From: an uncultured Bacteroidales bacterium
GTDB taxonomy: Bacteria > Bacteroidota > Bacteroidia > Bacteroidales > UBA932
Direction of reading: 5' to 3'
DNA length: 64,000 bases
Assembly: GCA_944323845.1 (NCBI GenBank)
Contig: CALUUA010000001.1
Coordinates: 1 to 64,000, forward strand
Shown: piece after piece, positions 8,808 through 16,999 of the stretch
Layout of the letters: every line of letters begins with the position of its first letter
How positions within the stretch are numbered: the first letter of the stretch is position 1
Position numbers and translations under genes: made by a program
Notes under the pieces: generated by a model
Database searches by the model: none
Seen by the model: only the letters and a program-made list of their open reading frames with translations
Told to the model about the DNA's origin: nothing

Positions 8808-10432
8808 AAGCACTTGCCAGATTGCATCCGGCTGCAGCCGCGATTCTTTTCATGTCGATATGTCTTGTCCCTCTGATGGCCCTGCGGGACATATCTCCAG
8901 CAAATGAGCTGAAGTATCTCAGCATAGTGGATGAAGCGCTTTCGCAGGGACACATCTTCACGTTCAGCAATCACGGGGAACCATATGCGGACAAACCCCC
9001 GCTTTATTTCTGGCTGATGATGCTCTCCAAGCTCGTTTTCGGACGACATGATTTTCTGGCTCTCTCCATGCTGTCTTTCATACCGGCGATGGTCACGATA
9101 GCCGTCATGGACAGATGGCTTATGCTCGTTTCCAGAGAGGCATCCATGAAAATCCCCTATGGCAACAGGCTCGCCGCTGCATTCATGCTCGGGACTTCGG
9201 CCATGTTCATCGGGACATCAATAGTCTTGAGGATGGACATGCTCATGACCATGTTCATAGTGCTTTCCATGTTCACATTCTACAAGATGTACCGGAATAC
9301 AGGCAACACTGCCTTGAACGGCCTGCTGCTTCCGGTGTATATCTTTCTGGCCTTGTTCTCCAAAGGTCCGGTGGGGCTGCTCGTACCTGTGTCCGCCATT
9401 CTGGTATTCCTGCTTTTTTCAGGCAGGATAAGAGAAGCCGGCAGATACCTCGGATTCAGGACTTGGGGTATTCTGTTCCTGCTCTGCTGCCTCTGGTTCG
9501 CCGGTGTCTGGCTCGAAGGCGGGACGGCATACCTCGAGAATCTTCTGTTCCATCAGACATTCGGAAGGGCCGTGGATGCTTTCCATCACAAGGAACCTGT
9601 CTGGTATTATCTTGTAGCGATCTGGTATGTGGCGGCGCCGTTTTCGCTGTTTTATCTGTACAAGCTCTTCTCCAGACCGGATAACGGGTATGTGACAGAT
9701 GCCGGAAGACTGTTTCTGACCGTCTTTTGCGTCACATTCGTCATGCTTTCGATATTCAGCTCCAAATTGTCCGTCTATCTGCTCCCTGTCCTTCCGTTCA
9801 TGGCCTATTTCCCTGCCATTGCATCGGACGGCCATGGCAATGCGTGGGTGCGTTTTTCCCTCGCTGTCCCTTCAGTCATTCTGGCTCTCGCTTCCTTTGC
9901 AGTGTTTGCATTTGTCATAATATCCCCGGATACCGTACAGACAGGAATCCCCGATGACGTGGCAGCAGCCATGAAATCGGTTAATGTCTGCGTGGCAGCC
10001 ATTGCCCTGCTGGCCGGAGCCGTGGCATCTTTCATATGCCTGTTCCGCAGAAGTTCCTGGTCAGGGTCAGCCGTCTGCATCTCAGTATCCCTGCTAGCGG
10101 CCGTCCTTTTGCTGACACCTTCCGTACCCCAGATAAACGGCAGGATAGGGTATCGCGATCTGTGCGCCGTGGCCCGCACTCTTCATGACGTGAGCGGTGT
10201 TTCCGGATATACTGCCATGAATATCAGGAATCCGGAAAGCATGGATGTCTTTCTGGGACAGGAGGTCCGTCCATTTGATGACGATATCACGGAATCCTGC
10301 CTGTCCGACATTTCTGACACTATCCTGATGGTCAGGACATCCACGCTACGGAAACATCGTGCATTGGAAGACAATCTGTCCGGACTGCACGGTGTAGAGG
10401 TCGGCGGCATCACTGTCTTTATCATCAAGTGA
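8804..10432 (+). CDS. ArnT-like / PMT-family membrane glycosyltransferase
   Basis: The 542-residue protein has about a dozen hydrophobic segments and the family signature of an acidic periplasmic loop (SPANELKYLSIVDE) followed by YADKPPLYFWL. ArnT and PMT enzymes use a polyprenyl-phosphate sugar donor in the periplasm, and ArnT modifies lipid A. The ATG overlaps the preceding stop by 4 nt (ATGA). With the GT2 and LAB_N genes this forms a complete candidate module: make the lipid-linked sugar, present it, transfer it. The acceptor cannot be read from sequence. Confidence 0.85.
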   Translation: MKALARLHPAAAAILFMSICLVPLMALRDISPANELKYLSIVDEALSQGHIFTFSNHGEPYADKPPLYFWLMMLSKLVFGRHDFLALSMLSFIPAMVTIAVMDRWLMLVSREASMKIPYGNRLAAAFMLGTSAMFIGTSIVLRMDMLMTMFIVLSMFTFYKMYRNTGNTALNGLLLPVYIFLALFSKGPVGLLVPVSAILVFLLFSGRIREAGRYLGFRTWGILFLLCCLWFAGVWLEGGTAYLENLLFHQTFGRAVDAFHHKEPVWYYLVAIWYVAAPFSLFYLYKLFSRPDNGYVTDAGRLFLTVFCVTFVMLSIFSSKLSVYLLPVLPFMAYFPAIASDGHGNAWVRFSLAVPSVILALASFAVFAFVIISPDTVQTGIPDDVAAAMKSVNVCVAAIALLAGAVASFICLFRRSSWSGSAVCISVSLLAAVLLLTPSVPQINGRIGYRDLCAVARTLHDVSGVSGYTAMNIRNPESMDVFLGQEVRPFDDDITESCLSDISDTILMVRTSTLRKHRALEDNLSGLHGVEVGGITVFIIK

Positions 10433-10444
10433 AGTGCAGGACGG

Positions 10445-10789
10445 CTACAGCCCGCATTGCATAGGTGTCGGGTCCTCAAGGCAGATCTTGCCGGCCACTA
10501 CTTCATAGACCTGCTTTTCCGTGCCGTCGCTTCCCTTGAAGCGCGCGCTTCGGAGTCTTCCGCATACGTACAGCGGCATTCCCTTATGGATTTTAGTCAG
10601 ATCGGGCATGCCTTTTCCGCTCCATGCCACTATGTTGTGCCAGGTGGTCTCTATGACTGCATCTCCTTCCCTCCCTTTGTACATGAAGTTTGTCGCCAGT
10701 GAAAATCTGGCTACCTGACTGTCGCCTACATTCGAGAGCCTGACTGTACCTACATTCCCTTTCAGTTCGATTCTGTTCAACTGTTCCAT
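10445..10789 (-). CDS. ssb: Single-stranded DNA-binding protein
   Basis: The 114-residue protein is one OB fold: MEQLNRIELKGNVGTVRL at the start, then FSLATNF, TTWHNIVAW and GKGMPDLTKIHKGMPLYVCGRL. It lacks the long disordered tail and acidic C-terminal tip (DDDIPF-like) of the principal SSB, ending in PTPMQCGL, so it is probably a short secondary SSB. It is convergent with the ArnT-like gene, only 12 nt apart. Confidence 0.88.
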   Translation of the reverse strand: MEQLNRIELKGNVGTVRLSNVGDSQVARFSLATNFMYKGREGDAVIETTWHNIVAWSGKGMPDLTKIHKGMPLYVCGRLRSARFKGSDGTEKQVYEVVAGKICLEDPTPMQCGL

Positions 10790-11094
10790 AGCATAAGATA
10801 TTTTTAAAGTTCATGATTCTTCCCTGCATCCCATGTGCGCACCGTCATTTGCAGGCAGAGGCAAAGTAAGGAAATAAAATCATTGCCCGGGTCAGGGCAA
10901 ATGAACCTTTTTCTTTTTCCGATGCTTTTTGCTTTTTCTGAAAAGCCGGCATATCGGATTCTTTCTGACATGAAAAAGAAAAAAGGCTTGAAAAAAGCAA
11001 AACATGAAGAATAAAAAGCAAAATCTGCAGCAGCCTTGTTTGATTGCAGGCGGAAAAGACTGAAATTTGAGATAACCAATCGGAGGATGATATT
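10790..11094. other. Intergenic region with several hairpins
   Basis: No gene seen. It holds a possible ssb promoter (TTACTTTG on the minus strand, 10862-10869, one mismatch to consensus) and a TTGCCC/GGGCAA hairpin at 10883-10900. It also has an A/T-rich inverted repeat with arms 10906-10919 and 10972-10986 enclosing a small GCTTTT/AAAAGC hairpin. A weak promoter-like GAAATTTG lies about 35 nt before the next gene. Confidence 0.45.
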
Positions 11095-11493
11095 ATGTAC
11101 TTGATCAAGGAGAGGGCTCCGGGCACCTGTCTGGAGTGCGGGGATAAGATCGTTTACGGGCGTTCGGACAGAAAATTCTGCTGCGACGTGTGCAAGAACA
11201 GGTATCATAACAGGATAAGCCGTACCATCAAGGAGTACAAATCCATGGTAAATGCCGCCCTTGAAAGGAATTACGGGATATTGGAGTCATTGAAGAAGAT
11301 GAACTTCAGGAGGATTCCTGTCCGCGAGATGCAGGAGCTCGGGTTCAGGGTGGAATTTTTCACTTCATTCAGGAAAGGCGGTGTGAAAGACGCATACATG
11401 TGCTATGATTTGCAATATTTTGTGGAAAACGATGTAGTGACATCCATAGTAAGGATAAGCCAGGAGACGGACGGCTTTCACAATGTCAGGTAA
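11095..11493 (+). CDS. Small zinc-finger-like protein, function unknown
   Basis: 132 residues. CLECGDKIVYGRSDRKFCCDVCKNRYHNR near the N terminus supplies CxxC and CCxxC pairs resembling a treble-clef zinc site. The rest is mixed alpha/beta with basic segments. The family is not one I can name. The zinc site and basic residues suggest nucleic-acid or protein binding. It is followed within 60 nt by the peptidase gene, which has its own promoter. Confidence 0.75.
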   Translation: MYLIKERAPGTCLECGDKIVYGRSDRKFCCDVCKNRYHNRISRTIKEYKSMVNAALERNYGILESLKKMNFRRIPVREMQELGFRVEFFTSFRKGGVKDAYMCYDLQYFVENDVVTSIVRISQETDGFHNVR

Positions 11494-11495
11494 AC

Positions 11496-11526
11496 TTGCA
11501 TTGCTCTGCGCTTATTCCTATCTTTG
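11496..11526 (+). promoter_or_regulatory. Consensus promoter of the M3 peptidase gene
   Basis: TTG at 11496-11498 and TATCTTTG at 11519-11526 with a 20-nt gap, a textbook Bacteroidetes promoter. The -7 box is 25 nt before the ATG at 11552 and confirms that start. Confidence 0.75.
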
Positions 11527-11551
11527 CACCTCGGATTTAATTTGGTATATC

Positions 11552-13645
11552 ATGAAAATCAAACTGACGGCAGCGGCATTTGCGCTGGCATTCATTACAT
11601 CATGCAATATGGAAAACCCTTTGTTGACAGAGTCTCCGTATCCTTATGGAGCCCCTCAATTTGACAAGATCAGAAACGAACATTATGTTCCGGCATTCAA
11701 GGCTGCTCTCGCCGAAGCGAAAGCTGAGATAGATTCGATAGTGGCGGACCCTGCGGAGCCGGACTTCAGGAATACGATCGAGGCCTTGGAGTACAGCGGG
11801 CGTACCCTCGACCGCGTCTCAGGCATTTTCTATAATCTGATGGAGGCCGACACGGACGATCGGATGCAGGCCATAGCGGAAGAGATTTCACCGCTGATGA
11901 CAGAATATTCGATGTACGTTTCATTGAACAAGCCTCTTTTTGAAAGGGTGAAGGCCGTTTATCTCAAGAAGGATTCTCTGGGACTCGAACAGGACCAGAA
12001 GCAGCTTCTGGAAGATACCTACAAGTCATTTTCCAGAAACGGAGCCAATCTTTCCGATGAAGACAAGGCCGTTTACAGCAAGTACGCGGAGGAACTTTCG
12101 CTGGCCAGCCTTCAGTTCAGCAAGAATGTGCTGGCGGCCACGAATGCATATACTCTCCATATTACCGACAGTACCGATCTGGCCGGCCTTCCGGGCTATG
12201 TAGTGGATATGGCTGCCATGGCTGCTAAGGAAAAGGGGATGGACGGTTGGGTAATCACTCTTGACTACCCGAGCTTCGGCCCGTTCATGAAGTTCAGCGA
12301 GAACAGGGAATTGCGGAAGCAGGTCTATATGGCATATATGACTATCGCTGTCGGCGGCGGATTCGACAATACCGGGATAGTAAGGCAGATAGTGGATCTG
12401 AGGATCAAGATGGCCGAATTGCTCGGCTATGACACCTATGCCGCATATGCTCTCGAAAACAAGATGGCAAAGAATGCGGCTACGGTAGAGAATTTCCTGA
12501 ACGGACTCCTCGAGCCTTCGCTCCCGTTTGCAAGACAGGAAGTAGCGGATATCCTGACATTTGCCAAGGAGAACGGTTTCGATGATGACGAACTCAAGTC
12601 ATGGGATTTCTCTTTCTGGTCCGAGAAATACAAGGAGGCGAAGTATTCGGTGAATGAAGAGCAGCTGAAGCCGTATTTCCGTCTCGAAAACTGCATAGAC
12701 GCTGTCTTCGATCTTGCAAACCGTCTTTACGGGCTGACATTCACGCCTATAGAGAATGTCCCGGTGTATCATAAGGATGTGAAGGTATATGATGTCAAGG
12801 ATGCAGACGGCAGGCATATGGCACTCTTCTATGCGGACTTCTTCCCTCGTGAAAGCAAGAGAAGCGGGGCGTGGATGACGGAATTCAGGGAACAGTGCAT
12901 ATTCGACGGAGTGGAGGAACGCCCGTTCGTGAGCATAGTCACCAATTTTACAAAGCCGACAGAGACAGCTCCGTCACTTCTGACACATGGGGAATTCGTG
13001 ACACTTCTGCATGAGTTCGGCCATTCATTGCATGGTATTCTGGCTGAAGGACGGTATTCTTCGCTGACAGGCACTTCAGTACCGAGGGACTTCGTGGAAC
13101 TTCCGTCGCAGTTTATGGAAAACTGGGCATATGAACCGGAATTCCTCGACACTTTCGCCAAAGACTACCGTACCGGAGAGGTCATACCGGATTCCCTTAT
13201 CACCAAGATAGTGGAGTCGAAAAATTATCTTGCGGGATATTCACAGGTCAGGCAGCTGCAGTATGGAATCATGGACATGGCCTGGCATACCCTGAAGGCT
13301 CTTCCTGAAGAAAGTACCGTGGATTTCGAGAAGAAGACGATGGCTCCTTTGAATGTAATGCCTTCAGTTCCGGGCACTGCTTTTTCCCCGGCCTTCTCAC
13401 ATATCTTCGCCGGAGGATATGCAGCCGGATATTATTCCTACAAATGGTCCGAAGTCCTCGAGGCCGATGCATTTTCACTCTTTAAGGAGAAAGGCATATT
13501 CAACAAGGAAGTGGCGGCGTCCTTCAGGGACAATATCCTTTCCAAAGGCAGCTCCGAAGATGTGGCTGTGCTTTACAGGAATTTCAGGGGACATGATCCG
13601 CAGCCTGAAGCCCTGATGGAAAAACTCGGCCTTGTCAGGAAGTAG
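11552..13645 (+). CDS. M3 family zinc metallopeptidase, dipeptidyl carboxypeptidase-like lipoprotein
   Basis: Predicted oligopeptidase that trims peptides in the periplasm. The metal motif HEFGHSLHG (HExxH) lies in the C-terminal third, with downstream acidic residues of the M3 fold. With the ATG at 11552 the protein has 697 residues and a lipoprotein signal ending in ALAFITSC (Cys18), so it is membrane-anchored rather than cytoplasmic like E. coli Dcp. A longer frame from 11483 is rejected because the promoter lies inside it. A terminator-like hairpin starts 16 nt after the stop. Confidence 0.93.
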   Translation: MKIKLTAAAFALAFITSCNMENPLLTESPYPYGAPQFDKIRNEHYVPAFKAALAEAKAEIDSIVADPAEPDFRNTIEALEYSGRTLDRVSGIFYNLMEADTDDRMQAIAEEISPLMTEYSMYVSLNKPLFERVKAVYLKKDSLGLEQDQKQLLEDTYKSFSRNGANLSDEDKAVYSKYAEELSLASLQFSKNVLAATNAYTLHITDSTDLAGLPGYVVDMAAMAAKEKGMDGWVITLDYPSFGPFMKFSENRELRKQVYMAYMTIAVGGGFDNTGIVRQIVDLRIKMAELLGYDTYAAYALENKMAKNAATVENFLNGLLEPSLPFARQEVADILTFAKENGFDDDELKSWDFSFWSEKYKEAKYSVNEEQLKPYFRLENCIDAVFDLANRLYGLTFTPIENVPVYHKDVKVYDVKDADGRHMALFYADFFPRESKRSGAWMTEFREQCIFDGVEERPFVSIVTNFTKPTETAPSLLTHGEFVTLLHEFGHSLHGILAEGRYSSLTGTSVPRDFVELPSQFMENWAYEPEFLDTFAKDYRTGEVIPDSLITKIVESKNYLAGYSQVRQLQYGIMDMAWHTLKALPEESTVDFEKKTMAPLNVMPSVPGTAFSPAFSHIFAGGYAAGYYSYKWSEVLEADAFSLFKEKGIFNKEVAASFRDNILSKGSSEDVAVLYRNFRGHDPQPEALMEKLGLVRK

Positions 13646-13661
13646 GATTGCAACATTTCGA

Positions 13662-13723
13662 CAGGTTTTTTCATCTCTATGCCTGAATGAAAATCAAGTG
13701 GAGATGAAAAACCTGTTTTTTTT
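13662..13723 (+). terminator. Terminator-like hairpin that contains the next gene's start codon
   Basis: Arms 13662-13677 and 13701-13715 form about 15 bp with one bulged T, followed by eight T residues at 13716-13723. It fits an intrinsic terminator for the peptidase gene, but the right arm contains the ATG (13704) of the next gene. Confidence 0.7.
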
Positions 13724-14510
13724 GGCGGCAGTTGCAGCCTTGGTCATGTCAGGATGCTCCCGGATGGAGCTGGCCGGAGTCAGCGCAAGCAAATATCAGG
13801 AAATCGGCGAAAGGTTTTCCGCCGTGGAAGTGGAAGGCAGGATCGTGGTGGAAATGTCCGGCACCGACCGTATGATAGGGATTACCGCAGATGCCAATAT
13901 CCTTCCGTATGTGGAAGTCTATGTCAGGAACAATACCCTTTTCGTCGGATACGATGACAGTGTCATACTTCCGTCCGGAAATTATGAAACTCTGGTCACC
14001 ATCCCTTCATCCGGAGATCTTAAAATAATAAGGGCTTACAGTTCCGCCGTATTCAGGACCGACATGCAGCTGGAGAGGCTGTCACCGGTCAGTCTTTCCG
14101 CAGATTCATGGTCGAGACTGGAATTTTCCGGGATTTCCGTAAATGAGCTTATACTTAATCTGAGCGCGAATTCGGATTTTACCGCCGATATGGTTTCAGT
14201 GAGCGATGCTTCATTTGCGCTTACAGGCTCGTCATCTGCGTCAATGAACGGGGTAATCAAGACATGCCGGCTGATGGCATCGGACTTTTCTTCCCTGTCT
14301 CCGCTCCGGCTGGACAACGGCAGCGACTATATGCTGGAAATCTATGATTTCAATTGCACCATGAACTCATCAAGCGAGGCATGGATACATTCCGACGGAT
14401 ACATCAGCGGCTCCCTCAGTTCCAGAAGCAGGCTTTATTATACAGGAAGCGCACTGCCGTCGGTCATCGCCGATGACAATTCTGATATCATCAGCAAGAA
14501 TCCATATTGA
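13704..14510 (+). CDS. GIN-domain (DUF2807) lipoprotein, putative adhesin-like
   Basis: 268 residues from the ATG at 13704. The signal peptide ends at LVMSGC, a lipobox. The body has repeated short beta strands rich in Ser, Asp and Asn, as in DUF2807 head domains annotated as putative auto-transporter adhesins in Bacteroidetes. The start codon is buried in the right arm of a terminator-like hairpin, so expression may depend on translation or refolding. Function beyond surface or periplasmic location is unknown. Confidence 0.75.
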   Translation: MKNLFFLAAVAALVMSGCSRMELAGVSASKYQEIGERFSAVEVEGRIVVEMSGTDRMIGITADANILPYVEVYVRNNTLFVGYDDSVILPSGNYETLVTIPSSGDLKIIRAYSSAVFRTDMQLERLSPVSLSADSWSRLEFSGISVNELILNLSANSDFTADMVSVSDASFALTGSSSASMNGVIKTCRLMASDFSSLSPLRLDNGSDYMLEIYDFNCTMNSSSEAWIHSDGYISGSLSSRSRLYYTGSALPSVIADDNSDIISKNPY

Positions 14511-14517
14511 AAGAGGC

Positions 14518-15618
14518 TTATTTCGGCGCTATCTTGTACAGGACGCCGGCGATGACGGCATACAGTATATTCGGCGTCCACAGGGCAAGCCCGGGCGGCA
14601 TCACTCCAGTATATACGAACATTTCGCTGAACCTCTGGAAGAGTATGTAGGAAAAACTCAGGGCGATTCCTATTCCGATGTTCCATCCCATGCCGCCGCG
14701 CCGTTTCTTCGATGACAGTGCGACACCCATTATGGTCAGGATGAAGGCCGAGAAAGGCATGGCGAACCGCTTGTGCTTCTCGATAAGCGCATCCTTGATA
14801 TTTGCGTCGCCCCTCATCCTCTGCGTTTCTATCAGAGTGTCCAGCTCCTTGTAGTTCAGGGATTCCAGTGTGTTTTTCTTCATATAGAAGTCAGTTACTG
14901 TCAGGTTTATCACCGTATCCAGCTGTGCTCCGCTTCTGACTTTGTCTTCCAGCGAGTTGGTATAGTCCCTGATGAAGTACTTTTTCAGTTTCCACCCGTT
15001 GAATGTCGTATCCCATACGGCTGTTTCGGCGGACAGTTTGGATACCAGCTTGTTGTCCTCTATTTTTTCCAGAGTGAACCTGTAGGCCGTATTGTTCCAG
15101 GAACTGAAGGATTCCACGAAAACGAATTCCCCGGGGGAAATCTGGTAATGGATATTGCGGTTGGTGTTGTTGTTACTGGTTTTTATGTACTTGTTTTCGA
15201 ATTGCACCAGCACCTTGTTCGAATTAGGTATGATGAACAGGTTCAGGCACAGGGAAAATATGGCTATGATGGTCGCGGACACGATATAGGGTACCATCAT
15301 GCGATGGAAGCTGATACCGCAGGAAAGAATGGCGACAATCTCGGAATTTCCGGCCATTTTCGAGGTGAAGAATATCACCGTGATGAACACGAACAGTGCG
15401 CTGAACATGTTCATGAAGTACGGGATGAAGTTGAAGTAGTAGTCGAAAATGATTTCCTTCAGAGGGGCTTCCTTGCTGACGAAGTCATCTATTTTCTCGC
15501 TGATATCGAATATGATGACTATGCCGATGATGAGAATCAAGGCAACGAAGAAAGTGGAAATGAATTTCTTCATTATGTACAAGTCGAGAATCCTCGGCTT
15601 CAGTTCAAGACGTTTCAT
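14518..15618 (-). CDS. LptF/LptG (YjgP/YjgQ) family permease
   Basis: Inner-membrane component of the Lpt ABC exporter that moves lipopolysaccharide to the outer membrane. The 366-residue protein has three N-terminal hydrophobic segments, a periplasmic beta-rich domain (about residues 125-270) and three C-terminal segments (SAFILTIMGVAL onward). It starts 11 nt after the tgt stop, an arrangement common in this phylum. A second, longer family member is fused to Fmt at 22810-25305; the two may be the LptF and LptG partners, but which is which is not decided here. Confidence 0.9.
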   Translation of the reverse strand: MKRLELKPRILDLYIMKKFISTFFVALILIIGIVIIFDISEKIDDFVSKEAPLKEIIFDYYFNFIPYFMNMFSALFVFITVIFFTSKMAGNSEIVAILSCGISFHRMMVPYIVSATIIAIFSLCLNLFIIPNSNKVLVQFENKYIKTSNNNTNRNIHYQISPGEFVFVESFSSWNNTAYRFTLEKIEDNKLVSKLSAETAVWDTTFNGWKLKKYFIRDYTNSLEDKVRSGAQLDTVINLTVTDFYMKKNTLESLNYKELDTLIETQRMRGDANIKDALIEKHKRFAMPFSAFILTIMGVALSSKKRRGGMGWNIGIGIALSFSYILFQRFSEMFVYTGVMPPGLALWTPNILYAVIAGVLYKIAPK

Positions 15619-15629
15619 GCCCCTGTCGC

Positions 15630-16760
15630 TTAAAGTCTGGTCATTAATTTCTGTACCACGGCATCTTTCCAGCTCTTGAAATCGCCTGCGGCAATATGTT
15701 TGCGCGCCTCTCTGACGAGATCCAGATAGAAGGCCAGATTATGTTCGCTCGCAATCTGCCCCGCGAAAATCTCCCCTGATACGAACAGATGCCTCAGGTA
15801 GGCCTTGCTGTAGGTCCTGTCGACGAAAGACGATCCTGCTGGATCCAGAGGCGAAAAGTCATCCGCCCATTTCCGGTTCTTCATGTTCATTATGCCGTTC
15901 CACGTGAAAAGCATACCGTTCCGCCCGTTTCTTGTAGGCATTACGCAGTCGAACATGTCCACTCCGCGCGCGATTCCCTCCAGAATATTCGCCGGCGTCC
16001 CTACTCCCATCAGGTACCTCGGCCTGTCTTCAGGCAGAATCGGACATACCACCTCCAGCATCTCGTACATTTTTTCAGTCGGCTCGCCTACGGAAAGTCC
16101 GCCTATGGCGTAGCCTTCCCTGTCGAAAGAGGCTGCATATTCTGCGGCTTCCCGCCGCAATTCCGGATATACGCACCCCTGCACTATCGGGAAAAATGTC
16201 TGTGAATATCCGTAGAGCGGTTCGGTCTCGTCGAAATGCTTTATGCAGCGGGCCAGCCACGACTCCGTCAGCTTCAGGGATTTCCTGGCATAATCGAAAC
16301 CGGCATCTCCCGGGGTGCATTCGTCAAGTGCCATGATTATGTCACCCCCGATGATTCTCTGCGTGTCGACGTTGTTTTCCGGCGTGAAAGTGTGTCTGGA
16401 CCCGTCGATATGCGAAGTGAAGGTGCAGCCTTCAGGCGTCAGCTTTCTGATAGGGGAGAGGGAGAAGACCTGGAATCCGCCGCTGTCGGTCAGAATCGGT
16501 CTGTCCCATGAAGTGAACTTGTGCAGGCCTCCGGCGGCTTTCAGTATATCCAGTCCTGGCCGAAGGTAAAGGTGATACGTGTTCCCGAGTATGATTTCGG
16601 CTCTTATATCCTCCTTCAGATCTCTGTGATAAATGCCTTTGACGGAACCCACCGTGCCTATAGGCATGAAAATCGGAGTCTCGATCTGTCCGTGATCCGT
16701 GGTGATGATCCCGCATCTGGCATTCGAGCCCGGGTCTGTCGCTGTCCTGACGAATTTCAT
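15630..16760 (-). CDS. tgt: tRNA-guanine transglycosylase
   Basis: Exchanges G34 of tRNAs with GUN anticodons for a queuosine precursor. The 376-residue protein has the catalytic region ILTDSGGFQVFSL and the nucleophile Asp in MFDCVMPTR. The bacterial zinc cysteines expected after DFTPLD are absent (DPAGSSFVDR is seen instead), although the following His in IASEHNLAF remains. The ATG at 16760 is chosen because the promoter TATCTTTG (rc of 16812-16819) and a leader hairpin occupy the longer frame. queH, a later enzyme of the same pathway, is 2.3 kb away. Confidence 0.93.
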   Translation of the reverse strand: MKFVRTATDPGSNARCGIITTDHGQIETPIFMPIGTVGSVKGIYHRDLKEDIRAEIILGNTYHLYLRPGLDILKAAGGLHKFTSWDRPILTDSGGFQVFSLSPIRKLTPEGCTFTSHIDGSRHTFTPENNVDTQRIIGGDIIMALDECTPGDAGFDYARKSLKLTESWLARCIKHFDETEPLYGYSQTFFPIVQGCVYPELRREAAEYAASFDREGYAIGGLSVGEPTEKMYEMLEVVCPILPEDRPRYLMGVGTPANILEGIARGVDMFDCVMPTRNGRNGMLFTWNGIMNMKNRKWADDFSPLDPAGSSFVDRTYSKAYLRHLFVSGEIFAGQIASEHNLAFYLDLVREARKHIAAGDFKSWKDAVVQKLMTRL

Positions 16761-16784
16761 TCTTCTGTTCTTTACTCTTAAAGG

Positions 16785-16796
16785 TGGCTCCCGCCA
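16785..16796 (-). promoter_or_regulatory. Leader hairpin of tgt
   Basis: TGGC and GCCA arms with a 4-nt loop (GGGA on the transcript, a GNRA loop) lie about 25 nt before the tgt ATG and just after the transcript start. Confidence 0.45.
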
Positions 16797-16811
16797 ATGT
16801 TTCAATCCGCC

Positions 16812-16819
16812 AAAGATAC
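16812..16819 (-). promoter_or_regulatory. Promoter -7 box of tgt
   Basis: TATCTTTG on the minus strand, about 52 nt before the tgt ATG. Confidence 0.6.
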
Positions 16820-16861
16820 GAAGAAACTGCAACATAAGACGAAATTTGTTCAAATTATTCC

Positions 16862-16972
16862 TATATTTGACACTGACGTGTCACATATACTGTAGCACTT
16901 CGGCAAAGGAAATTATTTCCTTTGCACTCAGTTTCTGCGTATATTTGACCTGCGGCCACATATACTGTCGTG
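16862..16972 (+). repeat. Duplicated promoter-leader unit upstream of the transporter
   Basis: Two related units about 79 nt apart each begin TATATTTGAC and end CACATATACTGT (near 16862-16893 and 16941-16969). The middle of each can form a small hairpin (GACAC/GTGTC in the first). Both TATATTTG boxes point to the transporter gene, so it may have tandem promoters. Confidence 0.6.
16903..16925. promoter_or_regulatory. 23-nt perfect palindrome, candidate operator
   Basis: GCAAAGGAAAT, one central T, then its exact reverse complement. It lies between the two promoter units of the transporter, without a T-run, so a regulator-binding site is more likely than a terminator. Confidence 0.55.
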
Positions 16973-16999
16973 TATATTGACAAACATTAAACTTTCTAT

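Noticed and set aside
10790..11094. Small RNA or gene in the region between ssb and the zinc-finger gene
   Set aside because: Only A/T-rich inverted repeats are visible; frames across it lack any family features, and a defined RNA could not be supported.
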